A stretch of 64,000 nucleotides of DNA, taken from contig JAKFFN010000101.1 of the NCBI GenBank assembly GCA_036675025.1, positions 1 through 64,000 of the forward strand, in the 5' to 3' direction. The notes below the pieces were generated by a model. The model saw only the letters and a program-made list of their open reading frames with translations, ran no database searches and was not told the origin of the DNA. The translations under genes and the position numbers were made by a program. Origin of the DNA: JAKFFN01 sp036675025. Its GTDB lineage: Bacteria; Sumerlaeota; Sumerlaeia; Sumerlaeales; Sumerlaeaceae. Position 1 is the stretch's first letter, and every line of letters begins with the position of its first letter. Below, in pieces: positions 24,957 to 33,517 of the stretch.

Positions 24957-26480
24957 CTACTCGGCATTCTGCCGCGCCTTTGCGCGCTTGCCTTTGCCAC
25001 CTTTCTTACCTTCACCTTGCTTTGCACTTGTCGTTTCCTGCGTCTGACCCTGGTCTTTGTCCTGCTTCTCCATGGCTCGTTTGTAGGCTTTTCCGCCAAT
25101 ATCTGTTGCCTTTAGCGGACCTTTCATTTCCCAGCTGTCGCCTTTGGATTCCATCCAATTCTTAAGAATCCCCTCTAGCTTTTCCACGCGGGGCTTCATG
25201 GCCGCATCAGCATAAAGATTATTTTTCTCTTCCGGGTCTTTTGCTATATCGTAGAACTCAGGAGCCTTGCCAGTACTCTTCTGCCACACGATAAGCTTGC
25301 TGTCCTGCGTGCGCACTGCCCGGTAGGCAACTCCCGGGAATTTCCAGTTCTGGTAATCCGGCGCTTCCGTAATCGACCAGGTAATATCATGCGGTTCGCC
25401 ATCTGCCAGCACCGGCGTCAGGTCTCGGCCATGCCATTCCTTCGGCGGCTCTGCGCCCGACAGCTTTACAAATGTCGGCGGCAGATCCAGGCTCGAAGCA
25501 ACAGCCGTGGTCTTGCCCTTGGCCTTAATTACGCCCGGACCCCACACCATCATTGGGACACGAATGCTGTCTTCAAAAGGCACCGCTTTGCCCTGCATTC
25601 CGCGATTGCCCATCATAAAACCGTTGTCGCCCATAAAAGCCACAACCGTGTTACTCGCCATGCCGGTCTCATCAAGGGTCTTCAGGATCCGTCCCAGTTC
25701 AATGTCGACCGAAGTTATAGCAGCCACGTAATCCAGCCACTTGCTGGCATCGCTGCCAGTGGTTTCACCTTCATATGTCGGAGGCAGAACATCTTCCAGT
25801 TTCTTCCCGGCATAAGGCGCAGTCGCAGCTTCCGGGTTAGGCTGAAACGGACTGTGAGGCGCTGTCATGGCCACCCACAAAAATAGGGACTCAGTTGTGT
25901 CCGAAGAGTTGTGTCTCTTAATGATGTCGACAGCGGAATCACCAAATGCTACCTGTGTGAAACCTTCGTGCGGTGTCTGCTCGCGACTTTTGCCATGGGC
26001 AAGTTTCAGGTCTTTATAAGCCCCTGCCCCGGGCGGATACCAGGTTCCCATTTCTTCAAAGCCCACGTTCCAGGGATCAGCCGGAATGTGCCACTTACCT
26101 ACCAGCGCCGTATGATAGCCGTTAGCCGCCATCACTTCCGGCAGGCAATTATACTGGTCAAACCCATGAGGCGAAACCGTATCCAGCCGGGCCGACTGGT
26201 TGGAATACCTGCCGTTAGCGTGGCTGCCCAGGCCCGTAAGCAGCGCCGCGCGCGAAGGCACGCACTGCGGGTTATGGATTGTCGCCTCTCGAAAATACAC
26301 ACCCTCACTGGCCAAACGGTCCATGTTCGGCGTATGCATGTTAGGGTTGTCCGCCGCCCCCAGCGCATCCCAGCGGTGGTCGTCAGAGATCATAAAAATA
26401 ATATTCGGCTTATCCTGGGCGAGAACAGGAACTGCAGCCATTAGCGCGAGACATGTAAGCGTAAATCGGGGAAGCTTCAT
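24957..26480 (-). CDS. Formylglycine-type sulfatase, secreted
   Basis: This protein of about 507 residues has a signal peptide (MKLPRFTLTCLALMAAVPVLA); ATG 26480 is chosen because upstream in-frame starts add residues ahead of a normal signal. The core begins KPNIIFMISDDHRWDALG, with the metal-binding Asp pair. The sulfatase motif is CVPSRAALLTG with Cys73, the residue oxidised to formylglycine. VVAFMGDNGFMMGNRGMQGK carries the second metal Asp-Asn pair. The last 40 residues are a Lys/Gln/Gly-rich tail that is not part of the fold. An activating enzyme (FGE or anSME) is not seen in the window. The substrate is probably a sulfated sugar polymer. Confidence 0.94.
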   Translation of the reverse strand: MKLPRFTLTCLALMAAVPVLAQDKPNIIFMISDDHRWDALGAADNPNMHTPNMDRLASEGVYFREATIHNPQCVPSRAALLTGLGSHANGRYSNQSARLDTVSPHGFDQYNCLPEVMAANGYHTALVGKWHIPADPWNVGFEEMGTWYPPGAGAYKDLKLAHGKSREQTPHEGFTQVAFGDSAVDIIKRHNSSDTTESLFLWVAMTAPHSPFQPNPEAATAPYAGKKLEDVLPPTYEGETTGSDASKWLDYVAAITSVDIELGRILKTLDETGMASNTVVAFMGDNGFMMGNRGMQGKAVPFEDSIRVPMMVWGPGVIKAKGKTTAVASSLDLPPTFVKLSGAEPPKEWHGRDLTPVLADGEPHDITWSITEAPDYQNWKFPGVAYRAVRTQDSKLIVWQKSTGKAPEFYDIAKDPEEKNNLYADAAMKPRVEKLEGILKNWMESKGDSWEMKGPLKATDIGGKAYKRAMEKQDKDQGQTQETTSAKQGEGKKGGKGKRAKARQNAE

Positions 26481-26556
26481 TGTCTGTATCATAATGATCA
26501 TGGCACTAAACACGCGACAAGCCCACAGCAAGAACTAGTTGAGGTTGCTGTCGCTT

Positions 26557-27171
26557 TTATAGACCAAAGTTCGACGGTTCAAGATCGATGAGTTCAAGCC
26601 CGAGGTTCTTTTCGGCAATGTAACCTTCAGTCCGCGTTACAAGGTTGATCTCTTCCAGCGCCAGCTTGAAGGTTTCCTCAAAAAGCTCCGCGAATTCCGT
26701 AGCCGACTTCGCCGCCTGCGACGAGAAAAAAACCTCGCTCGTCTCGTAGTTCCACACCATTTCAAAGAAGTTCGTGATCGGCGTGATGGAATTCAGCAGC
26801 TTCATCTTCACCAGGTCACGCACTTCATTTATCTCTTCTTTTGAAAGCTTGCGGCCGCTGCGTTCGCTTTTTTTTGCCCGGATCGCCTCAGTGATCTGCG
26901 CCTTCAACATCGGCAGCGACACGTTTTTTTTATCTCGGCGGATGCCCAACAGGATGTACTTACCCAGCACCACCTTCTCCACCGGCAGCGAAGAATCAAG
27001 AGGATCAAACGGCTGAACCCACCCGATAGACAACTCCGGGTTTGTCTGCGGGTTAATCTCCCGAAAAGCAAAACGCGCCAGGTTCTGCGCCAGGGTTTGC
27101 TGAAAATCCCGCGGGATATCGTCAACCACGCGAAACTTGCGATAGGTAAAGGTGCCAGAAAACAGAGCCAT
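26557..27171 (-). CDS. RdgC-like recombination-associated protein
   Basis: This 204-residue protein starts at ATG 27171 (MALFSGTFTYRKFRVV). The upstream extension of the frame is arbitrary. Features shared with RdgC are an early IGWVQPFDP block, the central GRKLSKEEINEVRDLV helix, and VWNYETSEVFFSSQAAKSATEFAELFEETF, which mirrors the RdgC pattern of two strands, then SxKxA and a helix. RdgC proteins bind double-stranded DNA as rings and counter RecA. The protein is shorter than the proteobacterial form (about 300 residues). Homology is a reading of pattern only, so the name should be treated as provisional. Confidence 0.65.
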   Translation of the reverse strand: MALFSGTFTYRKFRVVDDIPRDFQQTLAQNLARFAFREINPQTNPELSIGWVQPFDPLDSSLPVEKVVLGKYILLGIRRDKKNVSLPMLKAQITEAIRAKKSERSGRKLSKEEINEVRDLVKMKLLNSITPITNFFEMVWNYETSEVFFSSQAAKSATEFAELFEETFKLALEEINLVTRTEGYIAEKNLGLELIDLEPSNFGL

Positions 27172-27239
27172 AATAGTTGGGGTTATGCGAAGCCCGAAGG
27201 AGCGGGTCAATGGGAAACAGCAGGCCCCGGAAGGCAGCA

Positions 27240-27275
27240 CAAAAAAAGAGGCCCGCCGCTAGGGGGCGAGCCTCT
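27240..27275 (-). terminator. Rho-independent terminator after the LivJ-type gene
   Basis: On the minus strand AGAGGCTCGCC pairs with GGCGGGCCTCT (span 27275-27247) and is followed by seven T residues. It lies about 20 bp after the stop of the substrate-binding protein gene and is correctly oriented. Confidence 0.85.
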
Positions 27276-27295
27276 TCTAAGGTTATATGCCTGGT

Positions 27296-28663
27296 TTATG
27301 CTGCAGGAGTTGTTGGCGCATCTGCCGGCGTAGTAGCCGGGGTCGCCTGTGGAGTTACAGCAGGTGCAGCCTCCGCTGCCGAAGTCGTTTTAGCGTCTTC
27401 AACCCGCGCTTCCGCCGCAGCCTGCGGCTTTTCCGGAGCCGCAGCCTCTGACGCCTTTGCCTCAGCGCTGAGCCCTTCCGTCAACTGCTTATCAGCCGCC
27501 ACAAACTTCCCGTTCTTTACCTGCGCCATCTGCACCGGGCGCTTTGTGTCACCCTCTTCATCGAAATAGGTTTTCCCGACGACTCCGTCATAAGCGGTCT
27601 CAGGCGAATTTACGCTCTGCAGATACTTGAGAACCGCATCCCGCGTAAACCCGTTCTTTTTCAACCCCTCGCAAACCATGCTGAGCGCGTCATAGCTGAG
27701 CGCCGACCATGCATCAGGCTCGCGATTATTGCGTTCTTTAAACGCCGCGGCAAATTTCGCGGCCTTTTCCCCGCCCAGTTCCAGCAGGAATGGACACGAG
27801 ATGATCGCCCCCTCAGCGGCATCACCCGCCAGGTTGATAAACTGCGTCGAAAATACGCCGTCCCCGCCGATCAGCTGCGTCTGAATCCCCATGTCGCGGG
27901 CCTGCCGCGCAATGTTGGCTGCCTGCGTGTAAAGCCCTGCGACCAGGATAATATCCGGCTGCGGCTGCGTTCCCTGGATGGTCGTCAGCTGCGACCGGAA
28001 ATCTGGCGCGTCTCTGTTGTACGCCAGCTCAGTTACAACATTGAGTCCCAGCTCCGATGCCCGCTCCTTAAAACTCTCCTTCAGGCCAGTACCATAGTCA
28101 TCATTATCAAAGAGTATGGCTGCGTTCTTCTTCCCTAGTACCTGCGAGGAGTACGTCGCCAGTGATTGTCCCTGGAAGTCATCCGTAAAAATATTGCGGA
28201 ACGCGTAGTCAGTATCCTTCGTCACCTCAACGTTAGTACTTGCCGGGCTGAACATCACCAGTCCCGCCTGGGTGTAAATCCCCTTACCAGCCAGCGAACA
28301 GGAGCTGTTAAAGTGGCCGATCACCGCCAGCACGCTGTCGTCGCTGGCCAAAGTTGTTGCCACAGTCTGTGCTTGCTCAGCTTTTCCGGCATCATCTTCG
28401 TAGATCAGTTTAAGCTTGCGCCCATTGATTCCGCCCGCTGAATTCAATTCTTCTTCAAAAAGCTCAGCTCCCAGTCTCATTTGGGCCCCAAACTCGCTGC
28501 TGTCACCGGTAAATGGCGCTGCAACCGCTACCACGAATTCCTCACCGTCAGAACTCGCTCCACTGTCAGCTGAACCGCCATCTTTACCGCCACCGCAGCC
28601 TGTAAGCAAAGCAACGGTTGAAAAACTTACAATTAACACATTAATGAATGGAAAAAAGCGCAT
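27296..28663 (-). CDS. LivJ-type ABC transporter substrate-binding lipoprotein
   Basis: This 455-residue lipoprotein has lipobox LLTGC and a Gly/Ser-rich linker. The type I periplasmic-binding fold starts VVAVAAPFTGDSSEFGAQM and continues with LAVIGHFNSSCSLAGKGIY, LVMFSPASTN, FRNIFTDDFQGQSLATY and IILVAGLYTQAANIARQARDMG. This is the branched-chain amino-acid/amide-binding subfamily. The last 60 residues are Ala/Pro/Thr-rich and look disordered. No permease or ATPase genes are adjacent, so it is an orphan receptor in this window. It is divergent from the FHA regulator at 28842. Confidence 0.92.
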   Translation of the reverse strand: MRFFPFINVLIVSFSTVALLTGCGGGKDGGSADSGASSDGEEFVVAVAAPFTGDSSEFGAQMRLGAELFEEELNSAGGINGRKLKLIYEDDAGKAEQAQTVATTLASDDSVLAVIGHFNSSCSLAGKGIYTQAGLVMFSPASTNVEVTKDTDYAFRNIFTDDFQGQSLATYSSQVLGKKNAAILFDNDDYGTGLKESFKERASELGLNVVTELAYNRDAPDFRSQLTTIQGTQPQPDIILVAGLYTQAANIARQARDMGIQTQLIGGDGVFSTQFINLAGDAAEGAIISCPFLLELGGEKAAKFAAAFKERNNREPDAWSALSYDALSMVCEGLKKNGFTRDAVLKYLQSVNSPETAYDGVVGKTYFDEEGDTKRPVQMAQVKNGKFVAADKQLTEGLSAEAKASEAAAPEKPQAAAEARVEDAKTTSAAEAAPAVTPQATPATTPADAPTTPAA

Positions 28664-28841
28664 ATATGTTCGACTCTCTTGATTCGTGTTTAATTTGTTA
28701 GTTCATGACAAATGGAGTACGACAAGGATTTTCCACCTCATCTAGCTTATCAACAGCGCCTTAGTGCCGGTTTTGCATATACTAAAATTGTGAACAAACA
28801 CTTATTGTTCCACCGCGTGCGGAAAGGTAGATAGAAGAAGT
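28664..28841. promoter_or_regulatory. Divergent promoter region between LivJ-type gene and FHA regulator
   Basis: 178 bp separate two divergent genes. On the plus strand TATACT at 28778-28783 is a fair -10 element about 60 bp before the FHA gene start; no good -35 is paired with it. No clear sigma-54 site (GG-N10-GC) is seen. Confidence 0.3.
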
Positions 28842-30758
28842 ATGTCGCAACTGCTCGTTATCAAAGGCCCGAATCTTGGCGTCTCATATGTGCTGGGAGA
28901 GCGCACACGAATTGGCAGGCTGGGGGAAAACGAAATTCAGGTTCCGGATCCGAACGTATCCAGGACCCATGCGGAAGTTGTTCAAGATGGCGAAGAGTTC
29001 GTCATATATGATCGCGGATCAAAAAACGGCGTTCTAATTAATGGTAACGAAGTTGCCGAAAAGCGCCTGGTGAAAAACGATGAGGTCACCATCGGTGGCT
29101 CCACCTTTATCTTCAATGGCGACTTTGCCATCCACAATTCCCGCTTTACCGACAATTCAGTCTACATCTACAAAGGCACGCCAAAGAAATCCCTGTTTGA
29201 TGATGCCATAACCATCGATGCTCTCAAAGAGTCTCCTTCTGATTCAGGTTTTGCCCTCGTAAATCTGGCCAGGGCCTTTGCTGAGGAGCCGGCAACGCTG
29301 CCCAGCCTGGCCGAGCGTATTTGCGATGTAACTCAAAAGCATTTTGCAGCCGACCACGTTGTGCTTTTTCTGCAGGATCACCCCACAAGCGAAATGCGGC
29401 CGTTCGTCGCAGTACCCCAGAATGAATCCGTCTACCTTGGAAACGGGCTGATTACCAGCGCCCTTGATAGCAGAAAAGCTATCAGCGTTGTTGATACCGT
29501 GCCCTCACCCCCGGGACTTGATATGGAGCCTGCGGCTGGCAGCGATATGGCCGGAGCCTCACATCGCCCAAAGAAATCGACCACAGGCGCTTCAGAGCAG
29601 GCAATTATGTGCGCTCCCCTGCTTACCGGCGCCGACGCCAGCGGCATGCTTGTGGTTTCCAGGCACGGCAGCGAAGCCTATTCAAAAGAAGACCTGGCCC
29701 TGCTTCAGGCCATTGCCTCTATCGCCCGCCTCAGTCTTCATTCCGTCCGCGAAATCGAGCGAGCCACACGCGCTGCGGCACAAGCTCAGGCCCCGATGGA
29801 TGCCGAGCAGCGCACGGCCAGCACCCGCAGCCTTCGCATTCAGGAAATCTATAATTCCGCCAAGCGCAGCGCCGACGGCGAAGGCACCGTACTCATTACT
29901 GGTGAACGTGGAACTGGCAAAGAAACCCTGGCCCGTTACATCCATGAATCCGGATCTCGCGCCAGCGGCCCCTTTGTCTGCTTTAACTGTTCCGGTATTC
30001 CCCCAGAGCAGTTTGAACGCGAATTTTTTGGTTATGAAAAACAGGCATTCGAAGGTGCTGTCTCAACGACTGCCGGGAAAGTTGAAGAAGCCCAGGGCGG
30101 CACATTATTCCTCGATGATATTGGTGAACTGGATCTTTCCCTGCAGCCGCTGCTACTGCGCTTCCTGCAAGATCGCGCCTTCTATCGCCAGGGCGCCAAC
30201 CGCCCTATCGAGGCAGACATCCGCGTGATTGCCGCAACCAACGCAGACCTTGCTGCCGCTGTTCGCGCAGGAAAGTTCCGCGAAGATCTCTGGTACAGAC
30301 TCAATGTGGTCCCCTTCCACATGCCGCCCCTGCGTGAACGCCGCGAAGACATCGGTCCTCTCCTCGACTTCTTCATCAGCCGCCATGCTACGGCCCTGAA
30401 TCGTAAAGTGCTGGGTGCCAATGACAGCACTGTATCGCTGCTGCAGAAGTATGACTGGCCCGGCAATATCCGCGAACTCAGCAACGCCGTGGAACGGGCC
30501 GTACTACTGGCTGAGGGCAAAGTTCTCGCGACTTCTGATTTCTCTCACATAGAAGAAGCCCGCAGGCGCCTGAATTCCCAGGCTGACCTCGAACGCAAGC
30601 GCGACACCAAACCTCTCGCCGAAGTGGAGCGTCAGCACATCATCATCGCCCTGAAGAAGCACAACTTCAACCAGGCCCGCGCCGCAGAGGCACTCGGCCT
30701 CCACCGCAATACCCTTCGCAACAAGATTATCGAGTACGGTATCGAAATCTCCAAGTAA
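28842..30758 (+). CDS. FHA-GAF-AAA+-Fis transcriptional regulator with degenerate GAFTGA loop
   Basis: This 638-residue regulator has an FHA domain at about residues 1-95 (TRIGRLGENEIQV, NVSRTHAEVV, RGSKNGVLING), which binds phosphothreonine. A GAF domain lies at about 140-310, an AAA+ domain at about 330-570, and a Fis-type DNA-binding helix-turn-helix at 600-638 (RAAEALGLHRNTLRNKI). The Walker A motif is GERGTGKE at 354-361 and Walker B is GGTLFLDDIGELD. The sigma-54 contact loop, normally GAFTGA, reads QAFEGA at 401-406. The Thr needed to engage sigma-54 is absent, so it may not be a standard sigma-54 activator. It could be tuned by a Ser/Thr kinase through its FHA domain. Confidence 0.93.
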   Translation: MSQLLVIKGPNLGVSYVLGERTRIGRLGENEIQVPDPNVSRTHAEVVQDGEEFVIYDRGSKNGVLINGNEVAEKRLVKNDEVTIGGSTFIFNGDFAIHNSRFTDNSVYIYKGTPKKSLFDDAITIDALKESPSDSGFALVNLARAFAEEPATLPSLAERICDVTQKHFAADHVVLFLQDHPTSEMRPFVAVPQNESVYLGNGLITSALDSRKAISVVDTVPSPPGLDMEPAAGSDMAGASHRPKKSTTGASEQAIMCAPLLTGADASGMLVVSRHGSEAYSKEDLALLQAIASIARLSLHSVREIERATRAAAQAQAPMDAEQRTASTRSLRIQEIYNSAKRSADGEGTVLITGERGTGKETLARYIHESGSRASGPFVCFNCSGIPPEQFEREFFGYEKQAFEGAVSTTAGKVEEAQGGTLFLDDIGELDLSLQPLLLRFLQDRAFYRQGANRPIEADIRVIAATNADLAAAVRAGKFREDLWYRLNVVPFHMPPLRERREDIGPLLDFFISRHATALNRKVLGANDSTVSLLQKYDWPGNIRELSNAVERAVLLAEGKVLATSDFSHIEEARRRLNSQADLERKRDTKPLAEVERQHIIIALKKHNFNQARAAEALGLHRNTLRNKIIEYGIEISK

Positions 30759-30802
30759 CAACCGTACCGCTTCTGCAGAAATCGTGCGATCTTGATACTC
30801 AA

Positions 30803-30839
30803 GCCATGCACGTGCATGAACTCCGTGCACGTGCATGGC
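30803..30839. repeat. Perfect 14-bp inverted repeat built on GCACGTGC
   Basis: GCCATGCACGTGCA (30803-30816) and TGCACGTGCATGGC (30826-30839) are exact reverse complements around a nine-base loop. Each arm itself contains the palindrome TGCACGTGCA. No T-run follows, so it may be a protein-binding or attenuator-like element between the FHA regulator and lysA. Confidence 0.7.
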
Positions 30840-30903
30840 CCTTCCATTCCTACCGCCTGGCCTAAATCTCAACATCCATACGCCAGCCATCCCGCTCTGC
30901 TTA

Positions 30904-31012
30904 TCTTCTCACGCGGCGCAGCCGCCCTTCTCACCTTCTCACCCTCTCACCTTCTCACGGCGCGAAGCGCCCCTTCTCACCTTCCACGCGGCGCAGCCGC
31001 CGAAGCTGCATT
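30904..31012. repeat. Interspersed (AC)CTTCTC tandem units and small GGCGC hairpins
   Basis: Seven near-identical CTTCTCAC-type octamers are interrupted by GCGGCGCAGCCGC (30911-30926 region, repeated near 30990-31001) and GGCGCGAAGCGCC. The latter are short perfect hairpins. The alternation of pyrimidine octamers and GC hairpins looks like a decayed mobile palindrome array. Confidence 0.6.
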
Positions 31013-31078
31013 TATCCACAAATCTCCCGCGCGTGCCGCGGTAGCACTTTCTGCTAATCGGCCAAGGAGACCAGAACA

Positions 31079-32356
31079 TTGAGCTTACCATCCCGCGAAC
31101 GCCTCGAAGAAATTGCCGCGAAAGTCGGCACACCATTCTGGCTCTACGACGCCGGTGCTCTGCGCCGCCGCATTGACAACGTTCTGGCCGTTTGCAAACC
31201 TGGTGACGTTCAACCGCGATACGCCATGAAAGCAAACAGCGCCACCATCGTGCTGAAGGAAATGCAGAAGCGCGGCATCTGGATAGATGCAGTAAGCGGT
31301 AACGAATGCCTCCGTGCCCTCCGCGCCGGTTTTAAATCCGGATCAAATCCGCCCGAAGTCATGCTCACTGCCGATGTCTTCCGCGACAATGCCCTGGAAG
31401 TAGTCCATGAACACCAGTTCCAGGTCAATATCGGTTCCCCCGGCATGATCCGTGAGCTGGCCGAGGCTGAGTATCGCGGCGACATTGCCATCCGCCTCAA
31501 CCCCGGGTTTGGTCACGGTCATGTAAATGCCTGCGACACCGGCGGCCCCAGTTCAAAGCACGGCATCTGGTGGTCTCATGCCGCTGAATCAGTAAATCTC
31601 GCCCGCAAGTATAACCTTAAAATCAATGTTCTACACGCTCACATCGGTTCCGGCCCCAGGATGGAAGAACTCGTCTCAAACCTCAGCCGCCTGGCCGACG
31701 AATTCGCCAGGGTTGCCCCGGATTTCCCGGACCTTAAAGCCATCAGCCTTGGCGGCGGCATCCCCCATAACTACCGGGAGGACCAACCGGAGCCCGATCT
31801 TACCAGGCTTGGCGAAGTTTTCGCCCACGCCCGCACCGTTCTTAACCGCGCGGCAGGTCGCAACATCCGCATTGAGATTGAACCGGGCCGCTATTACGTT
31901 GCCCCCATGGCCACCCTCGTCAGCCGCGTTGCCGATGTTAAAAAGACCGAGTCCAACGAGAAAGGTAAAGGTCACGAATTCGTCATGGTCGATGCCGGCT
32001 TCGTAGATCTTGTGCGCCCTGCCATGTACGGCAGCTATCACAAAATTACTGTCCCCGGGAAGGAGAACCTTCCCGCCGAACCTTTCGTGGTGGCCGGGCC
32101 GCTCTGCGAATCTGGTGACGTCTTTACCCGCGATGCCGATGAACTCCTCGCACCGCGGGCTCTCCCCCGCCCCGTCCCGGGCGATCTGCTCTGTCTTCAC
32201 GACGGCGGCGCTTATGGCTATACCATGGCCAGCAACTACAACAGCATCGGTCGCGCACCACAGGTCTGGCTCGAAGAAGACGGCACCGCCACCCAGGTCA
32301 GCCGCCGCGAAACCGTCGAAGACGTCCTCAAAGCAGAAACCAACCGACCGCTGTAA
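31079..32356 (+). CDS. lysA: Diaminopimelate decarboxylase-type PLP enzyme
   Basis: This 425-residue fold-type III PLP decarboxylase converts meso-diaminopimelate to lysine. PLP Lys51 sits in RYAMKANSA. The phosphate loop is LGGGIPHNY, followed by EIEPGRYYVAPMATLVSRV, then GPLCESGDVFTRD with the catalytic Cys and the substrate-contact SGD. LHAHIGSGP is the His-Gly-Ser block. The start is TTG 31079 with AAGGAG ten bases upstream; no ATG lies near the homologous start. The EPGR and CESGD blocks fit LysA; a carboxynorspermidine decarboxylase is a less likely alternative. Confidence 0.92.
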   Translation: MSLPSRERLEEIAAKVGTPFWLYDAGALRRRIDNVLAVCKPGDVQPRYAMKANSATIVLKEMQKRGIWIDAVSGNECLRALRAGFKSGSNPPEVMLTADVFRDNALEVVHEHQFQVNIGSPGMIRELAEAEYRGDIAIRLNPGFGHGHVNACDTGGPSSKHGIWWSHAAESVNLARKYNLKINVLHAHIGSGPRMEELVSNLSRLADEFARVAPDFPDLKAISLGGGIPHNYREDQPEPDLTRLGEVFAHARTVLNRAAGRNIRIEIEPGRYYVAPMATLVSRVADVKKTESNEKGKGHEFVMVDAGFVDLVRPAMYGSYHKITVPGKENLPAEPFVVAGPLCESGDVFTRDADELLAPRALPRPVPGDLLCLHDGGAYGYTMASNYNSIGRAPQVWLEEDGTATQVSRRETVEDVLKAETNRPL

Positions 32357-32372
32357 AGATGGATTTCAGCAC

Positions 32373-32453
32373 GGTCCTACTGCTCCTATAAATCTTATTG
32401 GTCTTATAGGTCCTATTGGTCCTATTGGGCCTATTGGGCCTATTGGGCCTATT
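32373..32453. repeat. Nine-base tandem repeat, nine units of GGNCCTATT
   Basis: Nine contiguous nonamers run GGTCCTACT, GCTCCTATA, AATCTTATT, GGTCTTATA, GGTCCTATT twice and GGGCCTATT three times. Units become more uniform toward the 3' side, which suggests recent expansion there. The array begins 17 bp after the lysA stop and is noncoding. Confidence 0.85.
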
Positions 32454-32617
32454 TGCCCGCCTCAGATTTTCCTCCGCCGCACGCCGAGATGTCTTGACTA
32501 CTCCCGCTTTTAATTTACAGTTAAATTTAAGTAGGCAATTCATCTATTATCCACGTAGTCCTTTGAGATAAATTGGCATTTCTCAGTGGCTACGATCTCA
32601 ACCTTGAGGAGGAGATC

Positions 32618-33280
32618 ATGTACTTGTATCGAGGCAAGACCTCTTGCAGCGGAAGCGCCTTTACACTCATTGAGCTGCTTATCGTGGTGGCAATCATAGC
32701 CATCCTGGCCGCAATCGCGGTCCCAAACTTCCTGGAAGCACAGACCCGCGCAAAAGTAAGCCGGGCGCGGGCCGATATGCGAACGGAAGCAACGGCACTG
32801 GAAACCTACAGAATAGATTACAACCGGTTCCCGCGTCCGGTGGAGGCCTTTGTCGACACACCGAATTGGTACCATTTCGCGGCTCCGGAATGGCATGAAC
32901 ACATGCCATCCATAATGACCACACCGGTAGCCTATTTAAGCTCCCTGCCCCTCGATCCGTTTAAACCCAAAGTTGCATCCCATCGCGAATGGTTAAAACC
33001 CTTTGAAGGACGACACTATTATTCGAGCACCGAATACTTGCTGAAACGATTGCCAACGTACTGGCTCTACCTCCTTCAACGACAGCTTGCCGGCGAATAT
33101 GTATTTTTTTCCTATGGCCCTGATCAAAGCTATTACAATGAACCTCCGGGAGGTACTCCCAAAACAGAAGGACAATATATTGATTATGATGCCACCAACG
33201 GCACAGTCAGTCGTGGCAATATTATCCGAAGCCACAAAAACGGTGACGTTTTTGGAGTAGAAGCGCGCCTTAAATATTAG
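32618..33280 (+). CDS. Type II secretion/type IV pilin-like pseudopilin, copy 1
   Basis: This 220-residue protein starts at ATG 32618, after GGAGGAG. The class III signal is SGSA-FTLIELLIVVAIIAILAAI, with Ala instead of Gly at the cleavage site and Glu at position 5 of the mature protein. The helix continues VPNFLEAQTRAKVSRARADM. The C-terminal part is a beta domain ending SYGPDQSYYNEPPGG, DYDATNGTVSRGNIIRS and NGDVFGV. The same tail recurs in the copy at 33518, so the two are paralogues from a tandem duplication. No secretin or assembly ATPase is adjacent. It would be processed by PilD-like peptidase. Confidence 0.93.
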   Translation: MYLYRGKTSCSGSAFTLIELLIVVAIIAILAAIAVPNFLEAQTRAKVSRARADMRTEATALETYRIDYNRFPRPVEAFVDTPNWYHFAAPEWHEHMPSIMTTPVAYLSSLPLDPFKPKVASHREWLKPFEGRHYYSSTEYLLKRLPTYWLYLLQRQLAGEYVFFSYGPDQSYYNEPPGGTPKTEGQYIDYDATNGTVSRGNIIRSHKNGDVFGVEARLKY

Positions 33281-33517
33281 GGTGATTGCTCCCCATGATA
33301 GAGTTCCATTGTTTATACTACGAGAATTGAACCTGAGCCGTTTTTGCCGTCCCGGGACTTTTTGTTTTAGGTCAGACCTATACACTTGACTGTCATAGTT
33401 CTTATCTCGCTAGCTCAACTTGTTAACTTATCTCAAGTCGCCAACTTCCCCAAATCTCATTCTCCGATATCATTCAGTATCACTGACTTCCCAACTTCCC
33501 ACGAAGGATGATTTGTA

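Larger units (their letters stand above)
30759..31078. other. Intergenic region with a 14-bp inverted repeat and CTTCTCAC-type repeats
   Basis: The 320-bp gap before lysA holds two repeat structures listed separately (30803-30839 and 30904-31012) and no gene. AAGGAG at about ten bases before the TTG start of lysA is the ribosome site. Confidence 0.5.

Noticed and set aside
28755..28783. sigma-54 promoter before the FHA regulator
   Set aside because: TTTTGCA resembles the -12 element, but no GG lies 12 bases upstream at the required spacing.
33340..33366. Terminator after the first pseudopilin (GTCCCGGGAC plus T-run)
   Set aside because: The ten-base palindrome has no loop and cannot form a hairpin by itself; it only resembles one arm of the terminator at 34210.
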